A stretch of DNA of 64,000 nucleotides, taken from contig NZ_FNSY01000001.1 in NCBI RefSeq assembly GCF_900105515.1, positions 6,870,001 to 6,934,000 on the forward strand, given 5' to 3'. How positions within the stretch are numbered: the first letter of the stretch is position 1; each line of letters begins with the position of its first letter. This document shows, in pieces, positions 53,364 to 61,866 of the stretch. A program made the translations under genes and the position numbers. Source of the DNA: Streptomyces sp. 2131.1 (GTDB lineage: Bacteria > Actinomycetota > Actinomycetes > Streptomycetales > Streptomycetaceae). Below the pieces are notes generated by a model. It did not search any database. It was not told the DNA's origin and worked only from the letters and a program-made list of their open reading frames with translations.

Positions 53364-54323
53364 GTGGACCTGATCCGGCACTTGGAATGCTTTGTCGCTG
53401 TTGCAGAAGAGTCACACTTCGGCCGTGCGGCGACCCGTCTGAACATGGCCCAGCCGCCCCTGTCCCAGCGCATCCAGCGGCTGGAGCGGGAGCTGGAGGT
53501 GCGGCTGTTCGACCGGACCAGCCGACAGGTCGTCCTCACCAAGGCCGGCACACTGCTGCTGCCCGAGGCGCGCGAGGTCCTCGCCCGCGCCGGAACTCTG
53601 CGCGCCGCCGCCCTCCGTATCCGCGACGGCGAGAGCGGACTCCTCCGGGCGGCACTGCCACCCGACATCGCGGGCACCACCGTCGCCGCCCTGCTGAGCG
53701 AGTTCCGGGCCAACTGCGCCACCGTGGAGCTGGAGCTCCATGAGCTCTCCACCGCCGAGCAACTCGAACGGTTCGCGTCCCAAGGGCTCGACGTCGGGCT
53801 CGTACACCACCCCTGCGACGTCACCGGCCTGGAACTCGGGCCGGTGCTCCGCCGCGACCTCGGCGTCCTGCTGCCCCGCGACGCCCCCGCCGCTCAGCAC
53901 ACCGAAGTACCGCTCGCGGCGCTCGCCGAACACGACCTGGTGCTCTTCCCCCGCGCCGGATCGCCCGCCCTCTACGACGACCTGCTCACCACCTGCGCGC
54001 GCGGCGGCTACACACCACCCGCCGTCCGGCACGGCAGAGGCGCCAGCTTCGTCCGCGGACTCGTGCTCTCCGCCGCGGCCGTAGCCCTCGCACCGCGCGA
54101 CACCGCGGACGACACCACACCCCCCGGCCTGGTGTGGCGCCCCCTCGCCGGCGCCCCGCTGGCCTGGCGGCACTCCGCCGCATGGCCACGAGGACACGGT
54201 GACGCCGCGGTACGCGCCTTCGCCGACGCCGCCGCGCACGCCCTGCGCACCACGGCCGACGCCCGTCCCGACACCCCCACCCGTCCGACGTATCTGCGCC
54301 CCGCAGCGGAGTACTGGCTATGA
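53364..54323 (+). CDS. LysR-family regulator (BlaA-like)
   Basis: A 319-residue LysR regulator. The N-terminal winged helix is at residues 1-62 (IRHLECFVAVAEESHFGRAATRLNMAQPPLSQRIQRLERELEVRLFDR), then the effector-binding domain. GTG 53364 is chosen because the HTH begins at codon 3; the frame is open further upstream. Its stop overlaps the ATG of the next gene (ATGA). Coupling to a cytosolic SxxK protein and divergence from a PBP match the BlaA/BlaB arrangement known from the Streptomyces cacaoi beta-lactamase system. The effector is unknown. Confidence 0.85.
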   Translation: MDLIRHLECFVAVAEESHFGRAATRLNMAQPPLSQRIQRLERELEVRLFDRTSRQVVLTKAGTLLLPEAREVLARAGTLRAAALRIRDGESGLLRAALPPDIAGTTVAALLSEFRANCATVELELHELSTAEQLERFASQGLDVGLVHHPCDVTGLELGPVLRRDLGVLLPRDAPAAQHTEVPLAALAEHDLVLFPRAGSPALYDDLLTTCARGGYTPPAVRHGRGASFVRGLVLSAAAVALAPRDTADDTTPPGLVWRPLAGAPLAWRHSAAWPRGHGDAAVRAFADAAAHALRTTADARPDTPTRPTYLRPAAEYWL

Positions 54324-55228
54324 CCGACACCCTCACCGCGCTTCGCACCGCCTTCACCGACGCCGGGGTCACCGGCCGGATACACGCCCTCGACATTGGC
54401 TCCGGAGCCGAACTCGATCTATACGGGGACGAGTTGGTGTGCACCGCCAGCATCCACAAGCTGCCGCTGCTCGTGACACTGCACGAGCGGGCCGCCGCCG
54501 GTGACCTCGACCTCACCGAGCAGATCGACTGCCCGCCGCTCGGACGCCCCGCGGGCCCGACCGGCCTCGCGGCCATGCTGGACGTCGCCAGGCTCTCGCT
54601 GCGCGACCTCGCGTACCTGATGATGGCCGTCAGCGACAACGCCGCCGCCGACCTGCTCCTGGACCGCGTCGGTCTCGACGCCGTGAACCGTACGGCCGCA
54701 CGCCTCGGCCTCTCCCGGACGACCGTCACCCACTCCTTCGGCGAGATGATGGCCAGTGTCAAGCAGGACGCGGGGCCCGGCGGCGCCCAGGCACTCGCCG
54801 ACCCGCACGTCGTCGCCCGCCTCCGCGCGCTCGACCCGGCATGGGGCAACCGCAGCACCCCGCGCGAACTCACCCGGCTCCTCGCCGCGATCTGGCGCGA
54901 CGAGGTGTGCACCCCGGAGAACGGTGACGCGATGAGGCGGCTGATGGCGTTGCAGGTGTGGCCGCACCGCCTGGCCTCCGGCTTCCCCTTCGACGACGTG
55001 CACGTGGCCGGCAAGACGGGGTCGCTGCCCACCCTGCGCGGCGAGGTCGGCGTCGTCGAGTACCCCGACGGCGGCCAGTACGCCGTCGCCGTGTTCACCC
55101 GCACCCTCAGCACCGCCGCGATCGTGCCCGCCGCCGACGCGGTGATCGGCACCGCGGCCCGCATCGCCGTCGACGCGCTGCGCGAGCGGCGGACCCAAAA
55201 GGGGATGCGGTCGGCTGAGCCGGGGTGA
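54320..55228 (+). CDS. Cytosolic penicillin-recognising serine protein (BlaB-like)
   Basis: A 302-residue class A beta-lactamase-fold protein. The motifs S44-IHK47, S105-D-N107 and K232-TG234 are in place, so it should be acylated by beta-lactams. Two features argue against a normal beta-lactamase: no signal peptide, and no visible ExxLN omega-loop motif (deacylating Glu) between SDN and KTG. That is what is expected of the BlaB regulator of S. cacaoi, an intracellular penicillin-recognising protein needed for induction. It is coupled to the LysR gene and probably passes a beta-lactam or muropeptide signal to it. Confidence 0.82.
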   Translation: MTDTLTALRTAFTDAGVTGRIHALDIGSGAELDLYGDELVCTASIHKLPLLVTLHERAAAGDLDLTEQIDCPPLGRPAGPTGLAAMLDVARLSLRDLAYLMMAVSDNAAADLLLDRVGLDAVNRTAARLGLSRTTVTHSFGEMMASVKQDAGPGGAQALADPHVVARLRALDPAWGNRSTPRELTRLLAAIWRDEVCTPENGDAMRRLMALQVWPHRLASGFPFDDVHVAGKTGSLPTLRGEVGVVEYPDGGQYAVAVFTRTLSTAAIVPAADAVIGTAARIAVDALRERRTQKGMRSAEPG

Positions 55229-55240
55229 TAGCCAAGCGGT

Positions 55241-55378
55241 GTGACAGGCGGTTTTGAGTATTCCGCCCTGCTGCGACTGATCGAGGAGCGGTCGGCCGCG
55301 TTCCGGAGCGCGGTCGCAGCCGCGCCCGGCCTCGGCGCGCCGGTGCCGTCGTGCCCCGAGTGGACGCTGTTCGACTGA
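55241..55378 (+). pseudogene. Truncated mycothiol-dependent maleylpyruvate isomerase-like gene
   Basis: GTG 55241 opens 45 codons that read as the start of an MDMPI N-terminal domain: LLRLIEERSAAFRSAVAAAP, then VPSCPEWTLFD and an immediate stop. In intact relatives this is followed by LVxHLG with a metal-binding His. In another frame LIAWEPEE and a stop (55377-55403) may be the matching C-terminus, which would mean an internal deletion of most of the gene. Confidence 0.65.
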
Positions 55379-55445
55379 TCGCCTGGGAGCCCGAGGAGTA
55401 GCCAGGACAGGACCGACCACGGGGTTACCTGCGCCCCTACGCGAA

Positions 55446-56018
55446 TCAGTCGTTCCGGTTCGCGGATCCGAGACGCAGTGCGGACGCGAGGAAGAAGACG
55501 CCGCCGAGAAAGGCGTACCCGGCCAGATTGGTGAGGTTCGCCCCGTCCTTGCCGGCCTGAAGGAAGAAACTCGTGCCGGCGAGGGTGGAGATGGCCCCGC
55601 TCGCGATCATCGGCCACTGCCCGCCCGTACGGCGCCGCACCAGGGCCACGGCGAGCTGCGCGATGCCCGCCGTGACGGCCCAGACGCCCCAGACGCGCAG
55701 GACGGCCGGAATGCCGGAGGCGAGCGCGACCCCCAGGGCGACGCCGGTGAGGGCGCTGAGCCCGACGTTCACCCACAGCCTCGCGGCCGCGCCGCCGGTC
55801 GCCCGGGTCGACCGCAGATCGACCACCGCACAGGCCGCGTCGAAGAGCGGATAGAGAACCAGCAGCGTCCCGCTGAGCGGCCCCAGCGTGTCGGCCGTCG
55901 CGAAGAGCAGGGCCGCCCAGGCGGCGGCGAACGCGAACCGCAGGAAGTACAGCTTGCGCAGGGGTGCCGAGAAGGACGCCGGTGTGGAGGGAGCGGGCTT
56001 GATGATGACGGTGTCCAT
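55446..56018 (-). CDS. Hypothetical membrane protein (HdeD/DUF308-like)
   Basis: A 190-residue membrane protein with about six hydrophobic segments, starting at residue 27. The layout, with paired short helices separated by small loops (TLGPLSGTLLVLYPLFDAACAVVDLR), resembles DUF308/HdeD-type proteins. It is divergent from a TetR gene and shares its operator region. A minus-strand promoter (TTGACA at 56092-56087 with GACGAT 17 bp on, 56069-56064) lies between the operator arms, so the TetR protein should repress it. The function is unknown. Confidence 0.78.
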   Translation of the reverse strand: MDTVIIKPAPSTPASFSAPLRKLYFLRFAFAAAWAALLFATADTLGPLSGTLLVLYPLFDAACAVVDLRSTRATGGAAARLWVNVGLSALTGVALGVALASGIPAVLRVWGVWAVTAGIAQLAVALVRRRTGGQWPMIASGAISTLAGTSFFLQAGKDGANLTNLAGYAFLGGVFFLASALRLGSANRND

Positions 56019-56041
56019 GGCGGAGCCGCCTTCCTGGAAGG

Positions 56042-56107
56042 GGGAGAACGTTCGGTCTCCTTATCGTCGAGCGCTACGGCCACCCTGTCAAGACCGAACG
56101 TTCTCCC
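56042..56107. promoter_or_regulatory. Divergent TetR operator pair
   Basis: A perfect 17-bp inverted repeat, 56042-56058 and 56091-56107, is separated by 32 bp. Each arm contains the palindrome GAACGTTC, so each arm alone could bind a TetR dimer. The right arm overlaps the -35 of the membrane protein promoter. The arms lie 23 bp from the membrane gene start and 20 bp from the TetR start. Confidence 0.72.
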
Positions 56108-56127
56108 TCGGATGTACGATGGAAGCC

Positions 56128-56727
56128 ATGAGCCGGAAGACGAAAGAGGGCAGCACGTCCGAGGCCCGGGCGCGGCTGCTCGGGACCGCGGTGAGGATCT
56201 TCTATGCCGAGGGGATCCACTCCGTCGGCATCGACCGGATCATCGCGGAGGCGCAGGTGACCCGGGCCACGCTGTACCGCCACTTCAGCGGCAAGGAGGA
56301 CCTCGTCCTCGCCTACCTCGACCAGGCGGACCAGGGCATCAGAGCCCAGCTGTCGGCCGCCCAGGAGAGCGCCCGGACCCCGGACGGCAAGGTGCGGGCG
56401 GTCGGCCGCGCCATCGCCGAGGGCATCCGGTCGGACGGCTTCCGCGGTTGCGCCTTCCTCAACGCGGCCGCCGAGTACCCCGACCCCGCGCACCCGATCC
56501 ACCAGGCGGTTCTCGCACACCGGCAGTGGTTCCTCGACACCGTCACCGGCCTGCTGGCACAGGTCGGGGATGCCCCCGCCGAGGCCGCGGGGCGGCACTT
56601 CGCCATGCTGCGGGACGGGGCCATGGCCGCAGGGTGCCTCGCCGACCCCGGGCTGATCACCGAGACGTTCCTGGAGGGCATCGAAGGACTCCTGCAGGAC
56701 CGCACCGCAGCGAACGCGGCCACCTGA
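56128..56727 (+). CDS. TetR-family regulator
   Basis: A 199-residue TetR regulator. The HTH is at about residues 12-58 (ARLLGTAVRIFYAEGIHSVGIDRIIAEAQVTRATLYRHFSGKEDL), with a long ligand-binding region containing GFRGCAFLNAAAEYPDP, a motif frequent in the AcuR/YcdC-like group. ATG 56128 is preferred; ATG 56119 is also in frame. It probably controls itself and the divergent membrane protein through the twin operator. Confidence 0.9.
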   Translation: MSRKTKEGSTSEARARLLGTAVRIFYAEGIHSVGIDRIIAEAQVTRATLYRHFSGKEDLVLAYLDQADQGIRAQLSAAQESARTPDGKVRAVGRAIAEGIRSDGFRGCAFLNAAAEYPDPAHPIHQAVLAHRQWFLDTVTGLLAQVGDAPAEAAGRHFAMLRDGAMAAGCLADPGLITETFLEGIEGLLQDRTAANAAT

Positions 56728-56888
56728 CCGACACCGAAACCGGACTCACCCGACCCGGTCCAACCACACCCGGTCCCGACTTCCGAACGACGGACCGGCC
56801 GGTTCCGCGCGGAGGTGCCGTGTGCCGGGCGCTTCCCGTATGCCCGCCCGGCTGGTAGGAAGCGCGGAACCCGGGCAAAGGTCTACGT

Positions 56889-57323
56889 GTGAGCGATGAA
56901 CACAAGGACGTCCCGGACGCCGCACATCGACGTCCCGAGGGCATGAGCGACAAGACCGTCGAGGCGTTGGGGATGCTGTCGAAGGCGCTGGAGACGACGG
57001 AGCGGGCTCGGGGCGCGCTCTACGAGTTCCACCAGTTGACGGGCACCGCAGACTTCCAGGTCGGCGACGCGGTACGCCTGCTGCGTGAAGCCGGCCACGG
57101 TACGGAGGCGGACCTGCTGGAGCGCGAGGTTCTCGGGCGCAACGTCATCCCGGGCCACTGGACCTTCCAGATCATCGAGGCCTACAACCGGACGTACTAC
57201 CAGCGCTTCGCCGACCTCGAACACCGCTTGGTCCACGACCTTGCCCAGGGCCGTGACCACATCCACGAAGCCGAACTCAAACAGCGTCGCCACCGCCCCA
57301 CGGACGGCGACGTGGACACCTGA
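56889..57323 (+). CDS. Conserved hypothetical helical protein
   Basis: A 144-residue soluble, charged, mainly helical protein starting at GTG 56889 (SDEHKDVPDAAHRRPEGMSDKTVEALGMLSKALETTERARGALYEFHQLTG). The central LLREAGHGTEADLLEREVLGRNVIPGHWTFQIIEAY is likely the conserved core seen in small actinobacterial proteins. No catalytic motif is evident. Many His/Asp/Glu residues could bind a metal, but this is speculative. It converges on the macrodomain gene. Confidence 0.72.
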   Translation: MSDEHKDVPDAAHRRPEGMSDKTVEALGMLSKALETTERARGALYEFHQLTGTADFQVGDAVRLLREAGHGTEADLLEREVLGRNVIPGHWTFQIIEAYNRTYYQRFADLEHRLVHDLAQGRDHIHEAELKQRRHRPTDGDVDT

Positions 57324-57371
57324 TCGCCGTACGCCGCAGTCCACGGGCTCACGGCGGCCGGCACCCCGGCG

Positions 57372-57911
57372 TCAGTTCCGGGCCGCGGTCAGAGCCCTCT
57401 CGAACTCCCGGTGCGCGTCTGCGTCGAAGAGGACGAACCGCACTTCCTCGACGGGCGCTGCGGCCTCCGCCAGCACGGTGCGTACGGCGGTTCGGGCCCC
57501 GTCGTCCATCGGCCAGCCGTAGATCCCCGTGGAGATGGCGGGGAAGGCGACGGTCCGCGCGCCCAGCTCGGCCGCCACCCGCAGGGCCTCGCGGTAGCAG
57601 GACTCCAGGAGGGCCGTACGATCCTCGGTGCGGCTCCACACCGGGCCGACCGTGTGTACGACCCATCGTGCGTCGAGCCTTCCGGCCGTCGTGGCGACGG
57701 CTTGGCCCGTGCGCAGCCCCTTGCCGTACTGCGAGGCGCGCAACTCGCGGCACGCTGCCAGGATTTCGGGGCCGCCCCGGCGGTGGATCGCGCCGTCCAC
57801 TCCTCCGCCCCCGAGCAGGGAGGAGTTCGCGGCATTGACGATGGCATCGACGGACTGCTGCGTGATGTCCCCCCGCACAAGGGTGACCGCAACGGCGGAG
57901 GGTGTGCTCAT
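57372..57911 (-). CDS. Macrodomain O-acetyl-ADP-ribose deacetylase
   Basis: A 179-residue single macrodomain of the YmdB/MacroD type. VRGDITQQSVDAIVNAANSSLLGGGGVDGAIHRRGG (about residues 12-47) contains the catalytic and ribose-binding Asn/Asp residues, and FPAISTGIYGWPMDD forms the phosphate loop. It removes ADP-ribose from proteins or hydrolyses O-acetyl-ADP-ribose in the cytosol. ATG 57911 (MSTPSAVAVTL) is chosen over an earlier start. It is monocistronic, with no ADP-ribosyltransferase or toxin gene beside it. Confidence 0.9.
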   Translation of the reverse strand: MSTPSAVAVTLVRGDITQQSVDAIVNAANSSLLGGGGVDGAIHRRGGPEILAACRELRASQYGKGLRTGQAVATTAGRLDARWVVHTVGPVWSRTEDRTALLESCYREALRVAAELGARTVAFPAISTGIYGWPMDDGARTAVRTVLAEAAAPVEEVRFVLFDADAHREFERALTAARN

Positions 57912-57968
57912 GCGCCCATCATGCCGTGGCCGACGGCAGTCCACACCGCAGCCGCGGCCGGCCCCGCG

Positions 57969-59258
57969 TCAGTAGACCCTGTCCTGCTGGTCCGGTACGA
58001 CGCTGCCGTCGCCACGCCGCACGGGACCGAGTGTGCCGTCGGGTTCGGTGTAGGCGGCGGTGGCGCAGGGGTAGGCCGTTGCCCGGCGGGGGAGAGGCTC
58101 GATGAACATGGGGTTCACGACCCAGCGGCCGTCGGAGTTGTCGTAGGCACGGCACATCAGCTCGTTCTTGTTGCGGTTGAGCACGAGGTGCGCGCCCGTG
58201 GCATCGCCGACGAACGTGACGTCGGTGTCGGCGTCACCGCCGCCGATCGTGATCCGCCGGTGGGGTGCCTGCTGGTTCCAGGCGGCCCGGCCCTTGATCC
58301 CGTAGATCTCCTGGTTGATCCAGCAACGCTTGCCGTCGATGTACGGGATGGCCTCGCCCCTGGTGACGCCGACGCCGCCGCAGCCCTCGTTGCTGGTCGT
58401 GATGCGGCCCCTGCCGTCGAGCACGGACCGGATGGCGACGGTGTGCGCGCGGTCGATGCCGATGCCGCGCGACCACACCTCGGTCACCGGCTCGGAACCC
58501 GCCGAGACGATCCAGACGTCGAACCCGGCCTTCTGGAGCGTCCGCACGAGGTCGCGTTGCTGTTCGTAGTACCGGACGTATGCGGGAAGCACGTGGGTGC
58601 CGACGGTACGCGTCGCGCCGATGGGCGCGGCGAGGGCCTCCGCGCGGGCGGCCTCGGTGTACGCGCGCAGTTCGGCGACGGTGTGCCCGGCGAACAGCTG
58701 CGGCACCCAGGCGTACTGCGGCACGGTACGCCGGTGGTTCCACTTCCCCGCGAAGGCGGCCGCGCCGCTCATCGTGCTGCCGTCCTCACGGATCTGGAGG
58801 ATCTCGTCGGCGCAGCGCGCATTCGTGGAAGTGGGCAGCGGCGCCCCCACCTTCACATCGGTTCCGCATGCCTCGGTGAGCGCCTTGTCCGCCGTGCCGG
58901 TCAGCCATTTGCTGGTGTCCTTCCAGCTGGCCGGCCGAAGGATCCTGTCGTGCCGCAGGGACCAGCTGATGGTGGCGTCGGTGACATCGTTCTTGGTGAT
59001 GGTGTTGTCCCAGTCGAACGCAGCGACCGGACGCGGTCCACCTCTGCCGTGGCAGGTGCCGCGCTCGTCGATCACGCGCTGGAGCCGGGCCCGGTTGTCG
59101 CCGTACCAGGGGAGGTCGTCGGAGAGCTGAGGGCAGCGGGCCGCCGGTGTCACGGACGCGTGACCGGCCGGTGCGGCCGCCACGGGGCCGGTAGCGGCCG
59201 CGACTGCGATTGCGGCCGTCACGGCCGAGGTCCACGCGAGAACAAGTCGGGTGCGCAT
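57969..59258 (-). CDS. Secreted HAD-superfamily phosphatase-like protein
   Basis: A 429-residue exported HAD protein. The signal peptide is about residues 1-29. The catalytic loop FDWDNTITKND contains Asp82 (nucleophile) and Asp84, motif II is the Ser in VWIVSAGSEPV, and the acidic motif is GGGDADTDVTFVGDA. A long cap insertion lies between motifs I and II. Such proteins are probably extracellular phosphomonoesterases; the substrate is unknown. ATG 59258 (MRTRLVLAW) is chosen where the signal begins. Confidence 0.87.
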   Translation of the reverse strand: MRTRLVLAWTSAVTAAIAVAAATGPVAAAPAGHASVTPAARCPQLSDDLPWYGDNRARLQRVIDERGTCHGRGGPRPVAAFDWDNTITKNDVTDATISWSLRHDRILRPASWKDTSKWLTGTADKALTEACGTDVKVGAPLPTSTNARCADEILQIREDGSTMSGAAAFAGKWNHRRTVPQYAWVPQLFAGHTVAELRAYTEAARAEALAAPIGATRTVGTHVLPAYVRYYEQQRDLVRTLQKAGFDVWIVSAGSEPVTEVWSRGIGIDRAHTVAIRSVLDGRGRITTSNEGCGGVGVTRGEAIPYIDGKRCWINQEIYGIKGRAAWNQQAPHRRITIGGGDADTDVTFVGDATGAHLVLNRNKNELMCRAYDNSDGRWVVNPMFIEPLPRRATAYPCATAAYTEPDGTLGPVRRGDGSVVPDQQDRVY

Positions 59259-59410
59259 GCGAGTGGACCGTACATCAATGTTTCGGTGATGTAGAGGGGG
59301 CACGCTCCCATCCGCGAAACCCAACTGATGGCCACTCAGCTCCCGCTGTCCCGGCGGCGCTTACGAGGCCGCCGCCGTCCCGGCCCGTGGAAGCGCGGCC
59401 GGTGGGCCGG

Positions 59411-60001
59411 TCAAACGGGGAGCCCCTGAGCCGGGCCGGGCGGGATGTGGACGGTCATGATCAGGTGGCAGGTCCCGGTGCCCGACCCCCGGTAGGTGTG
59501 GGGGACGTCGCTGTCGAAGGTGGCGGTCTGGCCTGCCTCGACGGGATGCTCGGTGCCATCGACGACGAGGACCATCTGGCCGGCGGTGACGCTGACGGTT
59601 TCCACGACACCAGCCTGATGGGGGTGGCTGGGGTACGCCTCGCCGGGCTCCAGTTTCCAGCGCCAGACCTCGACCGGCGCCGGTCCCGTCGTGGTCAGCA
59701 TGAGCCGTGCCTCGCCGCCCTTCTCCCCGGCCCACAGCGGCATGACCGCATCGGCGGACACGACCCGGACCCGGCCTTCGGCCCGGCCCTCCGTCAGCGC
59801 GGACACCGAGATGCCCAGCGTGTCGGCGAGGCGGACCAGGGTGGCGAAGTTCGGGTTGCCCCGAGCCCTCTCCAGGGCGACCAGGGCGCCCTTGCTGACC
59901 TTGGCCCGGCGGCCGAGCTCGTCCAGGGACAGCCCGGCCCGTGTCCGGATCGCGCGGACGTTGTGCGCGAGCGCCCGCAATGCCGCCTCGGTCTCCGTCA
60001 T
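59411..60001 (-). CDS. XRE-cupin transcriptional regulator
   Basis: A 196-residue regulator. The Cro/CI HTH is at residues 10-65 (NVRAIRTRAGLSLDELGRRAKVSKGALVALERARGNPNFATLVRLADTLGISVSAL). A cupin domain from about 105 to 190 (WKLEPGEAYPSHPHQAGVVETVSVTAGQMVLVVDGTEHPVEAG) would bind a small-molecule effector. It is divergent from the PaiB-like/B3-B4 gene pair, which it may control. Its own targets are unproven. Confidence 0.9.
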   Translation of the reverse strand: MTETEAALRALAHNVRAIRTRAGLSLDELGRRAKVSKGALVALERARGNPNFATLVRLADTLGISVSALTEGRAEGRVRVVSADAVMPLWAGEKGGEARLMLTTTGPAPVEVWRWKLEPGEAYPSHPHQAGVVETVSVTAGQMVLVVDGTEHPVEAGQTATFDSDVPHTYRGSGTGTCHLIMTVHIPPGPAQGLPV

Positions 60002-60313
60002 CGCTGTCCTCCCTCGGAGTAGATGGGTCGGCGCACTGGACCGCGCGGTCGTTCGGTTGACGCAAGCCGGTCGGTGCGTTGTACGGTGTAGTCGTTCTAC
60101 TGATTGTAAGGAATGTACTACCCGTGATCGCTCCGCTCCACGCTCCGGTCAGCTGTTCGGCTGCGGCTGCGCAGACTTCCGGTGCAGTCTCGAGGCCGGG
60201 GGCGAGCACGACGGTGTCGGCCGGATACGGCCCGGCCGGTTGTCCCCGTGAGCACCGCCGTGCCCGCCGGCCTCCTTGCCGTCATGTAACCCCACCCCGG
60301 AAAGGAGCTCGGC
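60002..60313. promoter_or_regulatory. Divergent control region of XRE-cupin and PaiB-like genes
   Basis: The 312 bp contain no credible gene. An unusually AT-rich segment at 60085-60120 carries two imperfect direct repeats starting TTGTA (60086 and about 60106) and should hold the promoters and a regulator site. AAAGGAG at about 60301 is the PaiB-like ribosome site. Confidence 0.45.
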
Positions 60314-60961
60314 ATGTTCATCCAGCCCTGGGACGCCGCCCTGGACGACGCCGAATGGCAGACATGGCTCGCCGAAGGCCATGACTTCGGCCTCCTGAGC
60401 GTCAACGGCCGGCCCGGACACGCGCCGATCGTCGTGCCCACCCACTTCACCGTCGACGGCAGAACCTTGCTGGTGCACCTCGCCCGACCCAACCCCGTCT
60501 GGGAGGCGATCGAGGCCGATGCGAACGTCGCTTTCGCCGTCACCGATGACTACGCCTTCATCCCGGGTCCCTGGCGCGCCAAGCCGGACGTGCCGCCCAC
60601 CGACTGCGTTCCCACCAGCTATTACGCCGCTGTCCAGTTCACCTGCCGGGCCGTGATCGTCGACGAGCCCCAGGCCAAGGCCGAACTGCTGCGACGCCAG
60701 ATGGCCCACTTCCAGCCCGACGGCGACCACGCCCCCATCGCGGTCGACCAGCCGCCCTACGGCCGGATGCTGCCCGGCATCCGAGGCCTGAGCCTGGAGG
60801 TCACAGACGTCCGGGCGAAGTTCAAGTACGACGACCACAAGCCCGTCGAGCAGCGCACCGACACCGTGCGCCGGCTCACCGAGCGCGGCCAGGGCCTGGA
60901 CGTGCCGACCGCTGTGCAGCAGAAGCGCCGACTGGACCGCATCGGTACGTGGAAAGCCTGA
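60314..60961 (+). CDS. FMN-binding negative transcriptional regulator family (PaiB-like)
   Basis: A 215-residue protein of the PaiB family, with an FMN-binding split-barrel fold. GRPGHAPIVVPTHFTVDGRTLLVHLARPNPVWEAI and VTDDYAFIPGPWR are the characteristic core, and GLSLEVTDVRAKFKYDDHKP the C-terminal block. Bacillus PaiB affects sporulation and protease genes, but many relatives are probably flavin enzymes. It lies 46 bp before the B3/B4-domain gene, an arrangement suggesting one operon under the divergent XRE-cupin regulator. Confidence 0.88.
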   Translation: MFIQPWDAALDDAEWQTWLAEGHDFGLLSVNGRPGHAPIVVPTHFTVDGRTLLVHLARPNPVWEAIEADANVAFAVTDDYAFIPGPWRAKPDVPPTDCVPTSYYAAVQFTCRAVIVDEPQAKAELLRRQMAHFQPDGDHAPIAVDQPPYGRMLPGIRGLSLEVTDVRAKFKYDDHKPVEQRTDTVRRLTERGQGLDVPTAVQQKRRLDRIGTWKA

Positions 60962-61007
60962 CCCCGCCACCCCCGGCCCGCCCCTTCCCGGAACGGATTA
61001 CCTTGCG

Positions 61008-61715
61008 ATGACCGCCTTTCGTATCAGCCCCGCCGTCGCGGACGCCTTCCCCGACACCCGCATCGCCGTCGTCACCGCCCAGGGCCTGCGCGGCACCGAT
61101 CCCTGGCCCCGCACCGCGACTGCCGTGGAGGACCTGGAGCGGGCACTCGCCGCGGGCACCTGGCAGCCCGCCGACGAGAGCGACCCGCGCATCGAGGCGT
61201 GGCACACCGCCTACCGTTCCTTCGGCACCAACCCCCGCCGCGTCCGCCCCAGCGTCGACGCCCTCGGCCGGCGCCTCGCCAAGAAGGGCACCCTGCCCCG
61301 GATCAACCCGGCCGTCGACTCCTACAACGCCGTCTCCGTCCGCCACGGCCTGCCCGCCGGCGCCTTCGACCTCCACCGCGTCACCGGCGCTGTCGAGATC
61401 CGCTACGCCGACGGCAGCGAGACCTTCACCCCGCTCGGCGAGCCCGACACCGTCGAGAACCCCAAGTCCGGCGAGATCATCTACACCGACAGCACCGACG
61501 TGCTGACCCGACACTGGAACCACCGCGACGCTCACCGCACCCGCGTCACCGATGTTTCCACCCACGTCGCCTTCGTCCTGGAAACCCTGAACGCCACCCG
61601 CGACGGCGACCTCCTCGAAGTCGCCGCCGAAGAACTGCACGGCCTGCTCACCCCGCACGCCGGACCGACCGCGGTTCACTACCTCACCCGGAAGCAGCCT
61701 CAAGCCGACATCTGA
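61008..61715 (+). CDS. B3/B4 domain protein (PheRS beta-like tRNA-binding domain)
   Basis: A 235-residue free-standing B3/B4 domain, the editing module of phenylalanyl-tRNA synthetase beta. SFGTNPRRVRPSVDALGRRLAKKGTLPRINPAVDSYNAVSVRHGLPAGAFDL (about residues 65-117) is the conserved core. Stand-alone forms may edit mischarged tRNA or handle amino acids. ATG 61008 is used. It follows the PaiB-like gene closely. Nothing links it directly to the tRNA-like element at 2 kb. Confidence 0.88.
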   Translation: MTAFRISPAVADAFPDTRIAVVTAQGLRGTDPWPRTATAVEDLERALAAGTWQPADESDPRIEAWHTAYRSFGTNPRRVRPSVDALGRRLAKKGTLPRINPAVDSYNAVSVRHGLPAGAFDLHRVTGAVEIRYADGSETFTPLGEPDTVENPKSGEIIYTDSTDVLTRHWNHRDAHRTRVTDVSTHVAFVLETLNATRDGDLLEVAAEELHGLLTPHAGPTAVHYLTRKQPQADI

Positions 61716-61866
61716 GACCACGCCGCGCGCGACCGCCCCGGAGTGCCGATGAGGGGCCTTGCTCAAGGGCCGGGCTGGAGCCGGATGGCCACCAGGAGCC
61801 GGGCGGTGGCAAGGCACCTCCCCCTGCGACCGGTCGGCAGCTGCGAAGCTAATATGTGCGGCGGCT

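Noticed and set aside
54320..55228. Secreted class A beta-lactamase
   Set aside because: There is no signal peptide and no ExxLN motif; its coupling to LysR fits a BlaB-like regulator better.
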